Positions 35,863-45,163 of a DNA stretch of 64,000 nt are shown in pieces. Each line of letters starts with the position of its first letter. The stretch's first letter is position 1. This stretch comes from Candidatus Brachybacter algidus (lineage in GTDB: Bacteria; Bacteroidota; Bacteroidia; Chitinophagales; Saprospiraceae). The translations under genes were made by a program, and so were the position numbers. Under the pieces are notes generated by a model. The model had not been told where the DNA came from, did no database searches, and saw only the letters and a list, made by a program, of their open reading frames with translations. Location: the NCBI GenBank assembly GCA_016711705.1, contig JADJSK010000003.1:186001-250000 (forward strand), given 5' to 3'.

Positions 35863-37116
35863 ATGAAACCAATACATAGAAGGGTCGGTCAAATATTCAT
35901 CGATTCTTACGCAGGCATCCAGCGTGAGGTTTGGTGGCTGTCACTGATCATGCTCATTAATAGATCAGGGTCTATGGTTTTTCCTTTTATGAGTATCTAT
36001 CTTACTCATCATCTAATGTATAGCAATATTCAGGCAGGATGGATACTTTCTTCTTTTGGTTTGGGATCTATGTGCGGAGCACTGATGGGTGGTTGGTTGT
36101 CCGATAAATATGGAAATTTCAAAGTGCAGTTTGCAAGTCTTGTACTTGGTGGTTGTGGATGGTTAATGTTATCTCATGTCACAGATTATTATTCGCTGAT
36201 GATATTGGTCTTTTGTCAAAGCACTGTATCTGATGCATTTAGACCAGCCAATGGGAGTTCTATCACAATGTTTACCACACCACAGAGCAGGACTCAATCA
36301 TTTTCCCTTAATCGGATGGCTATGAATATGGGTTATACCGTCGGGCCTGCTATCGGAGGTGTTTTTGCCACTATTTCCTATACATGGCTGTTCTATGCTG
36401 ACGGAGTGACCTGCATTTTGGCGGCCTTTGTTTTTTTATTTTTGTTTAGAAGATATTTTAATATCCACAAAAAAAATGTAGTGGACGAGCTACTAGATGA
36501 GCAAATGTCAGACAATATTAGCCCTTTGAAAGACGGATTATTTATGGCGTTTATTGCTTGCGTTATTTTCTTTGCAGGAGTATTTTTTCAATTATTATTT
36601 ACCCTTCCTGTCTATTACAAAGACGTTTATAAAATGTCTGAATTTGGAGTTGGTGCTTTAATGGCCTCCAACGGCCTGATCGTTTTTATCATGGAAATGA
36701 CTTTTGTTTACTTAGTGGGAAAAAGAGCCAAACATACCTCACTCATTTTGATGGGAATACTCACAGTCGGTTTATCTTTCATCATGCTCAATTGGGTGCA
36801 TAGTCTATATTGGTTGATACTCGGCATGGTGGTCATAAGTATTGGAGAGATCATGGCAATGCCTTTCATGCAAACCTTTGTGGCGAATCGTGCGGCCAAG
36901 AAAAGCCTTGGTAAATACATGGCCTGGTATTCTTTTGCTTATTCTGCTTCGATGATAGTATCACCCGTGTTAGGTATGTGGACGATCAAAGAATATGGAT
37001 TCGAAGTATTGTGGGAAGCTTGTATGGTGATTTCAATATTTACCTCTGTTGGTTTGTTCTTTATTTTCAGATTAAATGATAAAGTGAGTAATAGTCAGCA
37101 TGCTATCGCTATTTAA
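35863..37116 (+). CDS. Major facilitator superfamily transporter
   Basis: This 417-residue protein has about twelve hydrophobic spans. The first half carries FGLGSMCGALMGGWLSDKYG, the MFS motif A (GxLxDRxG type) after span 2. The N-terminal sequence (IHRRVGQIFIDSYAGIQREV) and length fit drug/metabolite efflux members of the DHA1 type, but the substrate cannot be read. It is plus-strand, single and followed by a strong terminator at 37180. Confidence 0.88.
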   Translation: MKPIHRRVGQIFIDSYAGIQREVWWLSLIMLINRSGSMVFPFMSIYLTHHLMYSNIQAGWILSSFGLGSMCGALMGGWLSDKYGNFKVQFASLVLGGCGWLMLSHVTDYYSLMILVFCQSTVSDAFRPANGSSITMFTTPQSRTQSFSLNRMAMNMGYTVGPAIGGVFATISYTWLFYADGVTCILAAFVFLFLFRRYFNIHKKNVVDELLDEQMSDNISPLKDGLFMAFIACVIFFAGVFFQLLFTLPVYYKDVYKMSEFGVGALMASNGLIVFIMEMTFVYLVGKRAKHTSLILMGILTVGLSFIMLNWVHSLYWLILGMVVISIGEIMAMPFMQTFVANRAAKKSLGKYMAWYSFAYSASMIVSPVLGMWTIKEYGFEVLWEACMVISIFTSVGLFFIFRLNDKVSNSQHAIAI

Positions 37117-37179
37117 AAAACTTTCATACGATTATAATGCAATGAAAGAAAGTGAGCTAAATGTTTAAATATTCACACA

Positions 37180-37219
37180 AAAAAGGGAGAAGTTTGGTTA
37201 AACAAATTTCTCCCTTTTT
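37180..37219 (+). terminator. Rho-independent terminator after the MFS gene
   Basis: AAAAAGGGAGAAGTTTG (37180-37196) pairs with CAAATTTCTCCCTTTTT (37203-37219) through 17 base pairs including one G-T, with a six-base loop. It ends in T5 and is nearly symmetrical, so it could also end transcripts from the minus strand. Confidence 0.85.
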
Positions 37220-37446
37220 CTATAATAAGCTCAAGGTGCTTACGTGAATTTAATAATGTATTTCAATATTTTATATATATCAAAAAGTCATTTAAATTAT
37301 AGAATCATATAAATTAACATAATTGTTTGCTTTCATAGAAATTAACCATCGGAGTTCTATTCTAATTTCTGAAATCTAACTTCTAACTTGAAATCAAATA
37401 ATAGCAATTCTTTAATTATTTATTTCTATACCTATGCTTGAATTCT
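37220..37446. other. AT-rich spacer with TTCTAAT-type heptads
   Basis: No gene is seen. TTCTAAT / TTCTAAC-like heptads occur at about 37360-37387, related to those at 18638 and 45150. Confidence 0.5.
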
Positions 37447-38079
37447 TTATTTCACTACGCCATCTGATACTGCAATCGTATCTTTTCCTTCATATTTATA
37501 AGTCAAAACCCAATCTTTTCCTGAATCTTTCTTCTGATTTAATTTATTCAAATCATATTTGGGAAACGATCGGTAAATGTTTCCGTCTGCAACAAAAAAT
37601 GAATCACGACCGAAATAATTTGTAATATATGGTTGTTTTAAAAAGGGAGATACATAAATGTGTTTGATAGTGCCATTATCATTGATTACACCATATAAAT
37701 TGCCAATTCCGGTTGGATCTTCTGTTTTCGTATAAAAGATAAAATCCTCTTCACCATCTCCGTTTATATCATGCATAAACTGCTGAGTTACTCTTCCATC
37801 TGCTTTGAAATCTTTGTTTTCAAGTAGCTTTCCGTCTTTTCTGACTTTTATTTGTGCTGAACCATCGACCATACCGCCTCTGAAGGTAAGTTCGAACTCG
37901 ACACCTTTGTTGTTTTTCATAGTATCCTGAAAGGCTACATTCCTAACCTTGCCGTTGTAACTGGTGTAGGCTTCTTCATGACTTGAAACTTCCTTACCAT
38001 CGACAGATTTAGTTGTTTCATTTTTGCAGGAGCTAAAAGAGAGTAATAAACTTGCCAGCACTAATGTTAAATATTTCAT
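37447..38079 (-). CDS. Lipoprotein with an FG-GAP-like calcium motif
   Basis: This 210-residue protein has a lipoprotein signal (MKYLTLVLASLLLSFSSCKN, cysteine ~18). The later segment HDINGDGEEDFIFYTKTED is the Asp-rich D-x-N-x-D-G loop of FG-GAP/EF-hand-like calcium sites. The surrounding pattern (GGMVDGSAQIKVRKDGKLL) is beta-rich. It is probably exported to the periplasmic face of the inner or outer membrane. No family is named confidently. Neighbour lepA is on the same strand, 37 bases upstream. Confidence 0.7.
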   Translation of the reverse strand: MKYLTLVLASLLLSFSSCKNETTKSVDGKEVSSHEEAYTSYNGKVRNVAFQDTMKNNKGVEFELTFRGGMVDGSAQIKVRKDGKLLENKDFKADGRVTQQFMHDINGDGEEDFIFYTKTEDPTGIGNLYGVINDNGTIKHIYVSPFLKQPYITNYFGRDSFFVADGNIYRSFPKYDLNKLNQKKDSGKDWVLTYKYEGKDTIAVSDGVVK

Positions 38080-38116
38080 TTTTTGAGTTTTAGATTAAGT
38101 TATTATTTATCTGAGT

Positions 38117-39916
38117 TTAGTCATTAAGTTTTAAGACTTCGAGGAAAGCCTTCTGAGGAACTTCTACATTTCCAATCTGACGCATCTTCTTCTTTCCTTC
38201 TTTTTGTTTTTCGAGCAACTTACGCTTACGGGAGATATCACCACCATAACACTTGGCTGTTACATCCTTTCTCATCGCTGAAATAGTCTCTCTCGCAATG
38301 ATTTTTGCTCCTACTGCAGCTTGAATAGCTATTACGAATTGTTGTCTAGGGAGCAGATCTTTAAGTTTTGAACAGATCTTTCGACCCAATTCTTCTGCCT
38401 TACTTCTGTGTACCAGCGCGGAAAGTGCATCTACATTATCGCCATTTAATTTGATATCTAGCCTTACTAATTCTGATCTTCTATAATCTAATGGGTGGTA
38501 ATCAAAAGAAGCATAACCTCTTGAAATTGATTTTAATCTATCATAAAAATCAAAAACGATCTCTGCAAGTGGCATTTCGAAAGACAACTCGACACGACTA
38601 GTAGTAAGGTAAGTTTGCTTTGTGAGAAAACCTCTTTTGTCGAGACATAGCGACATAATTGCCCCGATATATTCAGGCTTGGTAATTACCTGAGCATGAA
38701 TATATGGCTCCTCTACACGATCTAGTACATTGGGTTCCGGAAGATCATTTGGTGTATTGATGATGACCAAATCATTAGGCTTACCGGCCATATATGAATG
38801 ATACATAACGTTAGGAACTGTAGTAATTACCTCTTGATCAAATTCTCTGGAAAGTCTTTCCTGTATGATATCAAGGTGCAACATTCCGAGGAAGCCACAA
38901 CGGAATCCAAAACCAAGGGCCACAGAACTCTCCGGTTCGAATGTCAGAGAAGCATCATTCAATTGCAGTTTTTCAAGACTATCTCTTAAATCTTCAAAAT
39001 CATCATTGTCAATCGGGTATATACCAGCGAAAACCATTGGTTTTACCTCTTCAAAACCTTTTATTTCCGGTGTGTCAGGGAATTTTGTGAGGACTACTGT
39101 GTCACCAACTTTTATTTCTTTTGAAACTTTTATACCCGTGATCAAGTAACCTACATCTCCTGCTCTCAACTCAGGTTTATCTTGCAGTGTCATCTGAAGC
39201 ACTCCTACTTCATCAGCTTGGTAATCTTTCTGAGTATGAAAGAAACGGACTTTATCACCTTTTTTGATGATGCCATTAAATATCCTGAAATAAACGATTA
39301 CACCTCGAAATGAATTAAATACTGAGTCAAAAATAAGTGCTTGTAATGGAGCATCCACTTTTCCTTTAGGGTGAGGTATACGCGCTTCGACAGCATCTAA
39401 AAGTTCTTTTATTCCAATACCTGTTTTCCCGCTTGACAGAATTATGTCTTCCCGCTTACATCCTATAAGATCGATAATCTGGTCTGATACTTCGTCGATC
39501 ATAGCACTGTCCATATCCACTTTATTCAAAACAGGTATGATTTCAAGGTCATGATCGATGGCCATGAAAAGATTTGAAATCGTCTGTGCCTGAATTCCCT
39601 GACTTGCATCTACAAGGAGAAGAGCACCTTCGCAAGCCGCAATTGACCGGGAAACTTCATAAGAAAAATCCACATGACCAGGTGTGTCGATCATGTTATA
39701 GGTATACCTGTTGCCATTCTCATGATTATAATACATTTGAATAGCATGACTCTTAATAGTGATACCACGTTCTCTTTCGAGGTCCATATCATCAAGCGCC
39801 TGATGCTGCATATCACGCTCAGCAATGGTCTTGGTATATTCCAACAACCTGTCTGACAAGGTGCTCTTGCCATGATCAATATGCGCAATAACACAAAAAT
39901 TTCTAATCAGTTCCAT
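38117..39916 (-). CDS. lepA: Elongation factor 4 (LepA)
   Basis: I choose ATG 39916 (MELIRNFCVIAHIDHGKSTL), giving 599 residues, the normal family length. A longer frame to 40063 adds 49 non-family residues. The G1 loop AHIDHGKST, G2/G3 with RERGITIKS and DTPGHVDFSYEV, and G4 NKVDMDSA are all present. The C-terminal LepA-specific domain ends with DISRKRKLLEKQKEGKKKMRQIG. LepA is a ribosomal GTPase that back-translocates or assists initiation and ribosome biogenesis. It is divergent from tig. Confidence 0.97.
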   Translation of the reverse strand: MELIRNFCVIAHIDHGKSTLSDRLLEYTKTIAERDMQHQALDDMDLERERGITIKSHAIQMYYNHENGNRYTYNMIDTPGHVDFSYEVSRSIAACEGALLLVDASQGIQAQTISNLFMAIDHDLEIIPVLNKVDMDSAMIDEVSDQIIDLIGCKREDIILSSGKTGIGIKELLDAVEARIPHPKGKVDAPLQALIFDSVFNSFRGVIVYFRIFNGIIKKGDKVRFFHTQKDYQADEVGVLQMTLQDKPELRAGDVGYLITGIKVSKEIKVGDTVVLTKFPDTPEIKGFEEVKPMVFAGIYPIDNDDFEDLRDSLEKLQLNDASLTFEPESSVALGFGFRCGFLGMLHLDIIQERLSREFDQEVITTVPNVMYHSYMAGKPNDLVIINTPNDLPEPNVLDRVEEPYIHAQVITKPEYIGAIMSLCLDKRGFLTKQTYLTTSRVELSFEMPLAEIVFDFYDRLKSISRGYASFDYHPLDYRRSELVRLDIKLNGDNVDALSALVHRSKAEELGRKICSKLKDLLPRQQFVIAIQAAVGAKIIARETISAMRKDVTAKCYGGDISRKRKLLEKQKEGKKKMRQIGNVEVPQKAFLEVLKLND

Positions 39917-40003
39917 GCCGCAAATGTAAGGAATGTTATGAATTATAATAGATGTAAAATGAAGTAGCTCCAATAACTCATAAATAAATTGTAAGAATAA
40001 TCT

Positions 40004-40011
40004 TACCTTTG
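40004..40011 (+). promoter_or_regulatory. Candidate -7 box for tig
   Basis: TACCTTTG is a full TAnnTTTG match, 104 bases upstream of tig. TTG at 39989 could be a weak -33 element though the spacing is short. The leader that follows carries an AAAGC-rich inverted segment (AAAAGCTT / AAGCTTTT at ~40048-40075). Confidence 0.4.
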
Positions 40012-40115
40012 CACCTCGAAAGAAAGAAGAAAGTCGTTTTTTCTTTGTAAAAGCTTTATCCACAAGCTTTTAACAGCATAATTACTTTCATTTTATAAAA
40101 TCTTAATCTCATTAT

Positions 40116-41621
40116 ATGATTATCAATCCGGTAGAAAAATCAAAATATTTGCTTCAATTGGATGTTGTCCTGGAAGCTAGTGAAATCAATAATCTATTCA
40201 AGAAGGAGCTGAATAAAACAGCTAAGACTTCTAAAATGAAAGGTTTCCGCCCGGGAAAAACTCCTACTAACCTCGTTAAGAATCTTTACGGTACTCAGAT
40301 GATGGTCGAACTAGTCAATAAAAACTTAGTTAGCCAAGTGTATGAATATCTTGACAAAGAAGGGATTAAGACTTTTAGCAATTTTGTTTTCGATACCGAA
40401 GATTTCAATTATAAATTTACTCCTAACGATATTCAAGACTTTTCCGCGAGTCTGCTTGTTGTAAAGGAACCTGCAGTAGAATTGGACTCAATTGATTGGA
40501 AAGGTAATCTTCAATATTACCTTCCGGAAGCACAACCTGAAAAATTGAATGAGCAGATTGATTCTATTAGAATGGATATCGGGGGACTTCAGGAAAGCGA
40601 AGAAGCCATAGATGCCGATAGTTCTATCACTGTTTCTATTATTGAACAGGAAGAAGGTGCAGACAAATCGGAAGGCCTTACTTCTACTTTTAGCTACGTG
40701 GTAAATGCAATAGCGAATGAAACATTGCGTGAAAGTATTATTGGACAATCTAAAGGGCATTCCTTTGATCTGAACATAATGGATCTTACAGACAATGAAT
40801 ATACGCTTGAAAAGCAAGTGCTTAAGTTGGAAGGTGATGCTAAGATAGATTCAGTCGGTAAAGAATACAAAGCAACGATCGATAAAGTTGAGAAAAAATT
40901 TCTTGCAGAAATCGATGAAGATTTCTTCACAAAAATTGACCCGAATGGCACAGTTAAAACTGTTGAAGACCTGACGAAGATCCTGACAGAGAATTATTAC
41001 AACACTTACAGAAACAATTCAGACGTTTTATTTTTCAATGACTTCAAAGACTTTTTGTTAGCGCAATTCGATCTTGATCTTGATGATAATTATTATAAAA
41101 AATTCTTCAAGCAGATCGCCGGCATGGACGATCACTCTCTTGAATTCCATCTTGATCGATATAAAGATGACTACAAGTGGTCTTGGGTAAAAGGTTACCT
41201 GGATGAAGAATATGGCATCGAAGTAAAAGATGAAGAAATTACTCGTGCTTTAATCGCAGAGATCAATAGTTATTTTGGAGGTGTCAATCTTCCTGAACAC
41301 ATGTATAAGAAGTTCCTGGACGATGCTTACAAAAATCCTAAAATGGTGGAACGTAAGAAAGATCAGATCTATATGTCACACCTGGTTGACTTCATGAAAC
41401 AAAATAATGAAATCGAAGAGACCTTCATTACGATTGCCGATTATGAAGCAAAAGTAGAGGCCCTCAATGACAAACTTGTTAAAAAGGCAGAAGAGGAAAA
41501 TAATCACGATCATGGTCACCATGAGCACAATGAAGCACACGAACATATTCATGGGCATGATCTTGTAGAAGATGGTGGAGATGATGAGGATCCATTGTTG
41601 TCGGAAGAAACAGTGAAATAA
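40116..41621 (+). CDS. tig: Trigger factor with histidine-rich C-terminal tail
   Basis: This 501-residue protein has the ribosome-binding signature KMKGFRPGKTPTNLVKNLYG near residue 40, a PPIase-like middle segment (~155-245) in which the FKBP signature is not clear, and a helical C-terminal domain. Trigger factor is the ribosome-bound chaperone for nascent chains. The unusual feature is a tail of about 40 residues rich in His and Glu/Asp (HDHGHHEHNEAHEHIHGHD), a potential metal-binding segment like that of SlyD. It is the first gene of tig-clpP-clpX, the classic bacterial order. Confidence 0.95.
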   Translation: MIINPVEKSKYLLQLDVVLEASEINNLFKKELNKTAKTSKMKGFRPGKTPTNLVKNLYGTQMMVELVNKNLVSQVYEYLDKEGIKTFSNFVFDTEDFNYKFTPNDIQDFSASLLVVKEPAVELDSIDWKGNLQYYLPEAQPEKLNEQIDSIRMDIGGLQESEEAIDADSSITVSIIEQEEGADKSEGLTSTFSYVVNAIANETLRESIIGQSKGHSFDLNIMDLTDNEYTLEKQVLKLEGDAKIDSVGKEYKATIDKVEKKFLAEIDEDFFTKIDPNGTVKTVEDLTKILTENYYNTYRNNSDVLFFNDFKDFLLAQFDLDLDDNYYKKFFKQIAGMDDHSLEFHLDRYKDDYKWSWVKGYLDEEYGIEVKDEEITRALIAEINSYFGGVNLPEHMYKKFLDDAYKNPKMVERKKDQIYMSHLVDFMKQNNEIEETFITIADYEAKVEALNDKLVKKAEEENNHDHGHHEHNEAHEHIHGHDLVEDGGDDEDPLLSEETVK

Positions 41622-41781
41622 TTGTTATTTATTAATTGTTAATTATTACTTTGCTCAAGACAAGACTGTAATTTTAGACATTCTAGTCTCTATTTTCTAG
41701 TATCTAGTGTCTGTTGCCTAAACTTTTTTGTCTACTTTTTATTTTATCCTTTGAATTAACTTACATAAACAAACAGTAATT

Positions 41782-42486
41782 ATGTTTTCACAAGATGAAT
41801 TTAGAAAATACGCTACTAAGCATTTAAATATGAATAGTATGCACCTGGACAAATACATGAAAGTCTCGGTACCAAATATAAATGGCTTTACACCTGCAGT
41901 GATTGAGGAAAGACAAATGAACGTGGTAAGTATGGACGTTTTCTCCAGACTTATGATGGACAGGATCATTTTCATGGGTGTCCCGGTGAATGACTATGTA
42001 GCCAATGTGATCCAGGCTCAATTATTGTTTTTGGAAAGTACAGACCCTAAGCGCGACATCCAGATGTTTATCAATAGCCCTGGAGGTTCTGTGATCAATG
42101 GTCTTGGTATCTATGACACTATGCAATACGTGACACCGGATGTAGCTACTATCTGTACAGGTCTGGCAGCTTCTATGGGAGCAGTATTACTTGCAGCCGG
42201 AACAAAAGGCAAAAGGACTTGTTTATATCACAGCAGGGTCATGATTCATCAGCCATTAGGCGGAATGGAAGGTCAGGTGTCTGATATGGAGATCTCATAC
42301 AAACTTATTAAGCAAATGCAGAAGGAATTATATGATATCCTTGCGCACCACACCGGCAAAGATTACGAAACAATCGAAAGAGATTGTGACAGGGACAACT
42401 GGATGACTGCTTCAGATGCTAAAGCATACGGTCTAGTGGATGAAGTACTAGATAAGGCGAATCCTTTGAAGTTTAAAAAGGAATAA
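41782..42486 (+). CDS. clpP: ATP-dependent Clp protease proteolytic subunit
   Basis: The 234 residues include the catalytic serine in GLAASMGAVLL, histidine in MIHQPLGG and aspartate in the ERDCDRDNWM region. The N-terminal extension (~35 residues before the first catalytic fold) is longer than in E. coli but usual for this phylum. ClpP forms the tetradecameric protease chamber fed by ClpX. It lies between tig and clpX. A strong inverted repeat sits after it. Confidence 0.97.
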   Translation: MFSQDEFRKYATKHLNMNSMHLDKYMKVSVPNINGFTPAVIEERQMNVVSMDVFSRLMMDRIIFMGVPVNDYVANVIQAQLLFLESTDPKRDIQMFINSPGGSVINGLGIYDTMQYVTPDVATICTGLAASMGAVLLAAGTKGKRTCLYHSRVMIHQPLGGMEGQVSDMEISYKLIKQMQKELYDILAHHTGKDYETIERDCDRDNWMTASDAKAYGLVDEVLDKANPLKFKKE

Positions 42487-42504
42487 TATAAAAACCAAAG
42501 ATTT

Positions 42505-42532
42505 CGAGGACAGAAAGTAAATTTTGTCCTCG
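42505..42532 (+). terminator. Hairpin between clpP and clpX
   Basis: CGAGGACA (42505-42512) pairs with TGTCCTCG (42525-42532), 8 bp, loop of 12, followed by a T-rich stretch. It may attenuate or partly terminate transcription between clpP and clpX, which start only 73 bases apart. Confidence 0.6.
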
Positions 42533-42558
42533 TTATATTTTTTATCAAAAAATTAATA

Positions 42559-43797
42559 ATGGCTAAAAATAAAGATTCACACAGGTGTTCATTTTGTGGT
42601 AAAGACAAAAATGATGCCATACTTTTAATCGAGGGACTGGATGGTCATATCTGTGAATCATGTGTTGAAAAAGCTTATGACATCATCGAGCAAGAGATTT
42701 TCGACAGATCAACTAAAGAGGTAGATAGTCCTAAAGATTCTTTGAAGAAAACTCCTCGTGAGATCAAAGAATATCTTGACAACTACATAATTGGACAGGA
42801 TCAAGCTAAGAAAACACTTGCAGTAGCTGTCCATAACCACTACAAAAGGCTGAATCAGAACGATAAGGATGTTGAGATAGAAAAATCAAATATTATTTTC
42901 GTCGGACCAACAGGTACAGGTAAAACTTTACTTGCCAAGAGTATAGCAAAAATGCTCAATGTGCCTTTCGCTATTGTAGATGCGACTGTTTTTACTGAAG
43001 CTGGTTATGTAGGTGAAGATGTCGAGTCTATCCTTACGAGATTGCTTCAGGTGTGCGATTATGATGTAAGAATGGCCGAAAAAGGCATCGTTTATATTGA
43101 TGAAATAGATAAGATAGCTCGTAAAAGTGATAATCCTTCACTTACCAGAGACGTTTCAGGTGAGGGTGTTCAGCAATCATTGTTGAAAATGTTAGAAGGA
43201 ACCGATGTCAATGTACCGCCTCAAGGAGGTCGTAAGCATCCTGAGCAAAAACTAATTAAAGTCAATACTACAAATATATTATTTATCTGTGGAGGTTCAT
43301 TTGATGGACTTGATAAATTGATCGCCAGAAGATTAAACACTCAGGTGATTGGTTATAGCCATGAAGCCAAAGACAAAGTAGATCAGAGCAACCTGTATCA
43401 ATACGCTCTCCACCAGGATCTTAAGCATTTCGGTTTAATACCGGAATTGTTAGGAAGGTTGCCAGTGATGACATATTTGGATCCTTTGGACGTAGATATG
43501 TTGAAGATGATTCTTGTACAACCCAAAAATGCTATCATCAAGCAGTTTATCAAATTGTTTGAATATGAGAAAATTGAATTGATAGTAGAAGATGATGCAT
43601 TGGAATTTATTGCCGAAACAGCTTTGACATACAAATTGGGCGCTCGTGGACTAAGATCCATTTGTGAAGCGATTTTCATGGATGACATGTATGAATTACC
43701 ATCCCAAAAGGAAGTTAAAAAAGTTGTTGTTGATTTGGAATATGCCAAATCAAAGCTTGCAGGTTCCAGAATTGAAGCTAGTCTTAAAGTAGCGTAA
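42559..43797 (+). CDS. clpX: ATP-dependent Clp protease ATP-binding subunit
   Basis: This 412-residue AAA+ unfoldase has an N-terminal zinc-finger (CSFCGKDKND...CESC), Walker A GPTGTGKT, Walker B IVYIDEIDKIA, the substrate loop GGRKHP and the sensor region. It recognises and unfolds substrates for ClpP. The ClpP-contact tripeptide appears as IGY (VIGYSHE) where E. coli has IGF, a conservative change. The following truA starts at the base after the stop. Confidence 0.97.
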   Translation: MAKNKDSHRCSFCGKDKNDAILLIEGLDGHICESCVEKAYDIIEQEIFDRSTKEVDSPKDSLKKTPREIKEYLDNYIIGQDQAKKTLAVAVHNHYKRLNQNDKDVEIEKSNIIFVGPTGTGKTLLAKSIAKMLNVPFAIVDATVFTEAGYVGEDVESILTRLLQVCDYDVRMAEKGIVYIDEIDKIARKSDNPSLTRDVSGEGVQQSLLKMLEGTDVNVPPQGGRKHPEQKLIKVNTTNILFICGGSFDGLDKLIARRLNTQVIGYSHEAKDKVDQSNLYQYALHQDLKHFGLIPELLGRLPVMTYLDPLDVDMLKMILVQPKNAIIKQFIKLFEYEKIELIVEDDALEFIAETALTYKLGARGLRSICEAIFMDDMYELPSQKEVKKVVVDLEYAKSKLAGSRIEASLKVA

Positions 43798-44529
43798 ATG
43801 CGTTATTTGGTCTATTGTAGTTATGATGGCACCAGATATGTAGGTTGGCAGAAGCAAACCAAAGGTATAAGTGTCCAATCCTCTGTCGAAGAGGCATTGG
43901 GCATTTTTTTTCAGCAAAAGATTGATATTGTGGGCTGTGGAAGGACAGATGCAGGAGTTCATGGGAGGCATTATGGCTTTCATTTTGAGGCTGAAACTGA
44001 TTTTGACGAGCAGCAATTTATATATAAAATCAATAAGTTACTACCGGATGATATATCTATTAATGAGATTACTAAAGTAGCAGACAATTTCCATGCACGT
44101 TTTTCGGCAGTTTCAAGATCATATATTTATAGAATACATACTTTTAAAGATCCATTCAGGAATCAATACAGCTGGTATAAGCAAAATTTCTATGGTGCGA
44201 CTTTAGAGCAATTAAATGAAGTTGCACGAATCATCTCATCTTTGAGGGACTTTGCATCATTTTCGAAAACAGGTTCGGACAATACCAATAATATTTGTCG
44301 CATGATGCGCTGTGAATGGCAATTGAATGATGGTCAATATGAATTGCACATTGAAGCGAATCGTTTTCTCAGAGGTATGGTTAGATTGACTGTAGGTGCT
44401 TGCATTAATGTAGTAGAAGGCAAAATAAAACCTGAAGAGCTTCAGTCTTATGCGCAGCAAGGTTTGCGCTTACCTCATGCATTGTCTGTGCCCTCGTGCG
44501 GTCTGACTTTTGAAGGGGTTAAGTTTTAA
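43798..44529 (+). CDS. truA: tRNA pseudouridine synthase A
   Basis: The 243 residues contain the catalytic aspartate in GCGRTDAGVHGRHYGFHF and the conserved segments YDGTRYVGWQKQ and NRFLRGMVRLTVG. TruA converts uridines 38-40 in the anticodon arm of tRNAs. Its ATG directly follows the clpX stop, so the two are coupled. The downstream small gene is on the other strand and overlaps by 4 bases at the 3' ends. Confidence 0.96.
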   Translation: MRYLVYCSYDGTRYVGWQKQTKGISVQSSVEEALGIFFQQKIDIVGCGRTDAGVHGRHYGFHFEAETDFDEQQFIYKINKLLPDDISINEITKVADNFHARFSAVSRSYIYRIHTFKDPFRNQYSWYKQNFYGATLEQLNEVARIISSLRDFASFSKTGSDNTNNICRMMRCEWQLNDGQYELHIEANRFLRGMVRLTVGACINVVEGKIKPEELQSYAQQGLRLPHALSVPSCGLTFEGVKF

Positions 44530-44795
44530 TTAGACTTCGGTAGAGATCTGTAAAGCTTTTTGTATGCTTTTTTATCTAAATCTACAGGAATAAACATCAA
44601 TGTTAAACAGGTTTCTTTTCCTTCTTCCTCCAACATAATTAATTTGGTTTTTTTCTTATAACTTGACAAGTATTCATTCCCGGCTAAATGTCGGAAGCCT
44701 GATTTTGCAGATGAATTGTATAATTTTACTATTTTTTCTGCACAACGACCACAGCTCATAGATTCCTCTTGATAGATTACTTTTGAATTTGGCAT
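44526..44795 (-). CDS. Small CxxC-family protein, N-terminally truncated paralogue
   Basis: This 89-residue cytoplasmic-looking protein has a CGRC motif (ESMSCGRCAEKIV) followed by a conserved pattern FRHLAGNEYLSSYKKKTKLI... ETCLTLMFIP. It is clearly paralogous to the C-terminal half of the protein at 45164-45721 (ACDRCGDKLV...FRLMPDGSYLSKIKYRTKLV...SCLRLIFLP). It lacks that protein's signal peptide and N-terminal half; a long inverted-repeat element lies directly upstream. It is probably a truncated duplicate. The role of the CxxC (metal or redox) is open. Confidence 0.6.
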   Translation of the reverse strand: MPNSKVIYQEESMSCGRCAEKIVKLYNSSAKSGFRHLAGNEYLSSYKKKTKLIMLEEEGKETCLTLMFIPVDLDKKAYKKLYRSLPKSN

Positions 44796-44831
44796 AATTT
44801 TATTGCCACTTGTTTCGCCCCAAAAAAATTA

Positions 44832-44930
44832 TTAGCCACAAATAACACGAATGATGCTTTGCATCTAACACGAATTTATTCGTGCAAATTCGTGCAATTA
44901 TCTGCGATGCTGCTTCGCGGTAGTGGCTAA
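44832..44930. repeat. Long imperfect inverted repeat (REP-like)
   Basis: TTAGCCAC at 44832-44839 and GTGGCTAA at 44923-44930 are the outer arms. Inside are AACACGAAT / ATTCGTGC pairs and GATGC...GCATC. This resembles the AGCCAC-type palindromic spacers of Bacteroidota. The rest of the 44796-45163 gap is AT-rich with heptads near 45150 (TTCTAAT); no gene is seen there. Confidence 0.7.
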
Positions 44931-45163
44931 ATTTACGGAGTTTTAATCTATTTTAAAAATTTAGTGTCACCTCTGTTCCATTTTCATCAAGTTATCTATT
45001 TAGATTTTTCCTTCAAAAAAGAGAATTTGACTACCGAGACTTAGGTAAGTAATACATGGAATGTATTGAATTGCAAGTAGTTGTGTTTTTCTGGTTTTAA
45101 AATTTCTTTGTATTGTTACAACATCGGTACACAAAATCAGAGTTTCATTCTGACTTCTAATTT

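Noticed and set aside
35337..35864. Two minus-strand frames (86 and 84 codons) between the VWA and MFS genes
   Set aside because: They run through the two repeat copies in different frames and have no signal, motif or spacing of a gene.
39917..40063. Longer N-terminus for LepA
   Set aside because: The extra 49 residues do not resemble the family, and the conserved start MELIRNFCVIAH lies at 39916.
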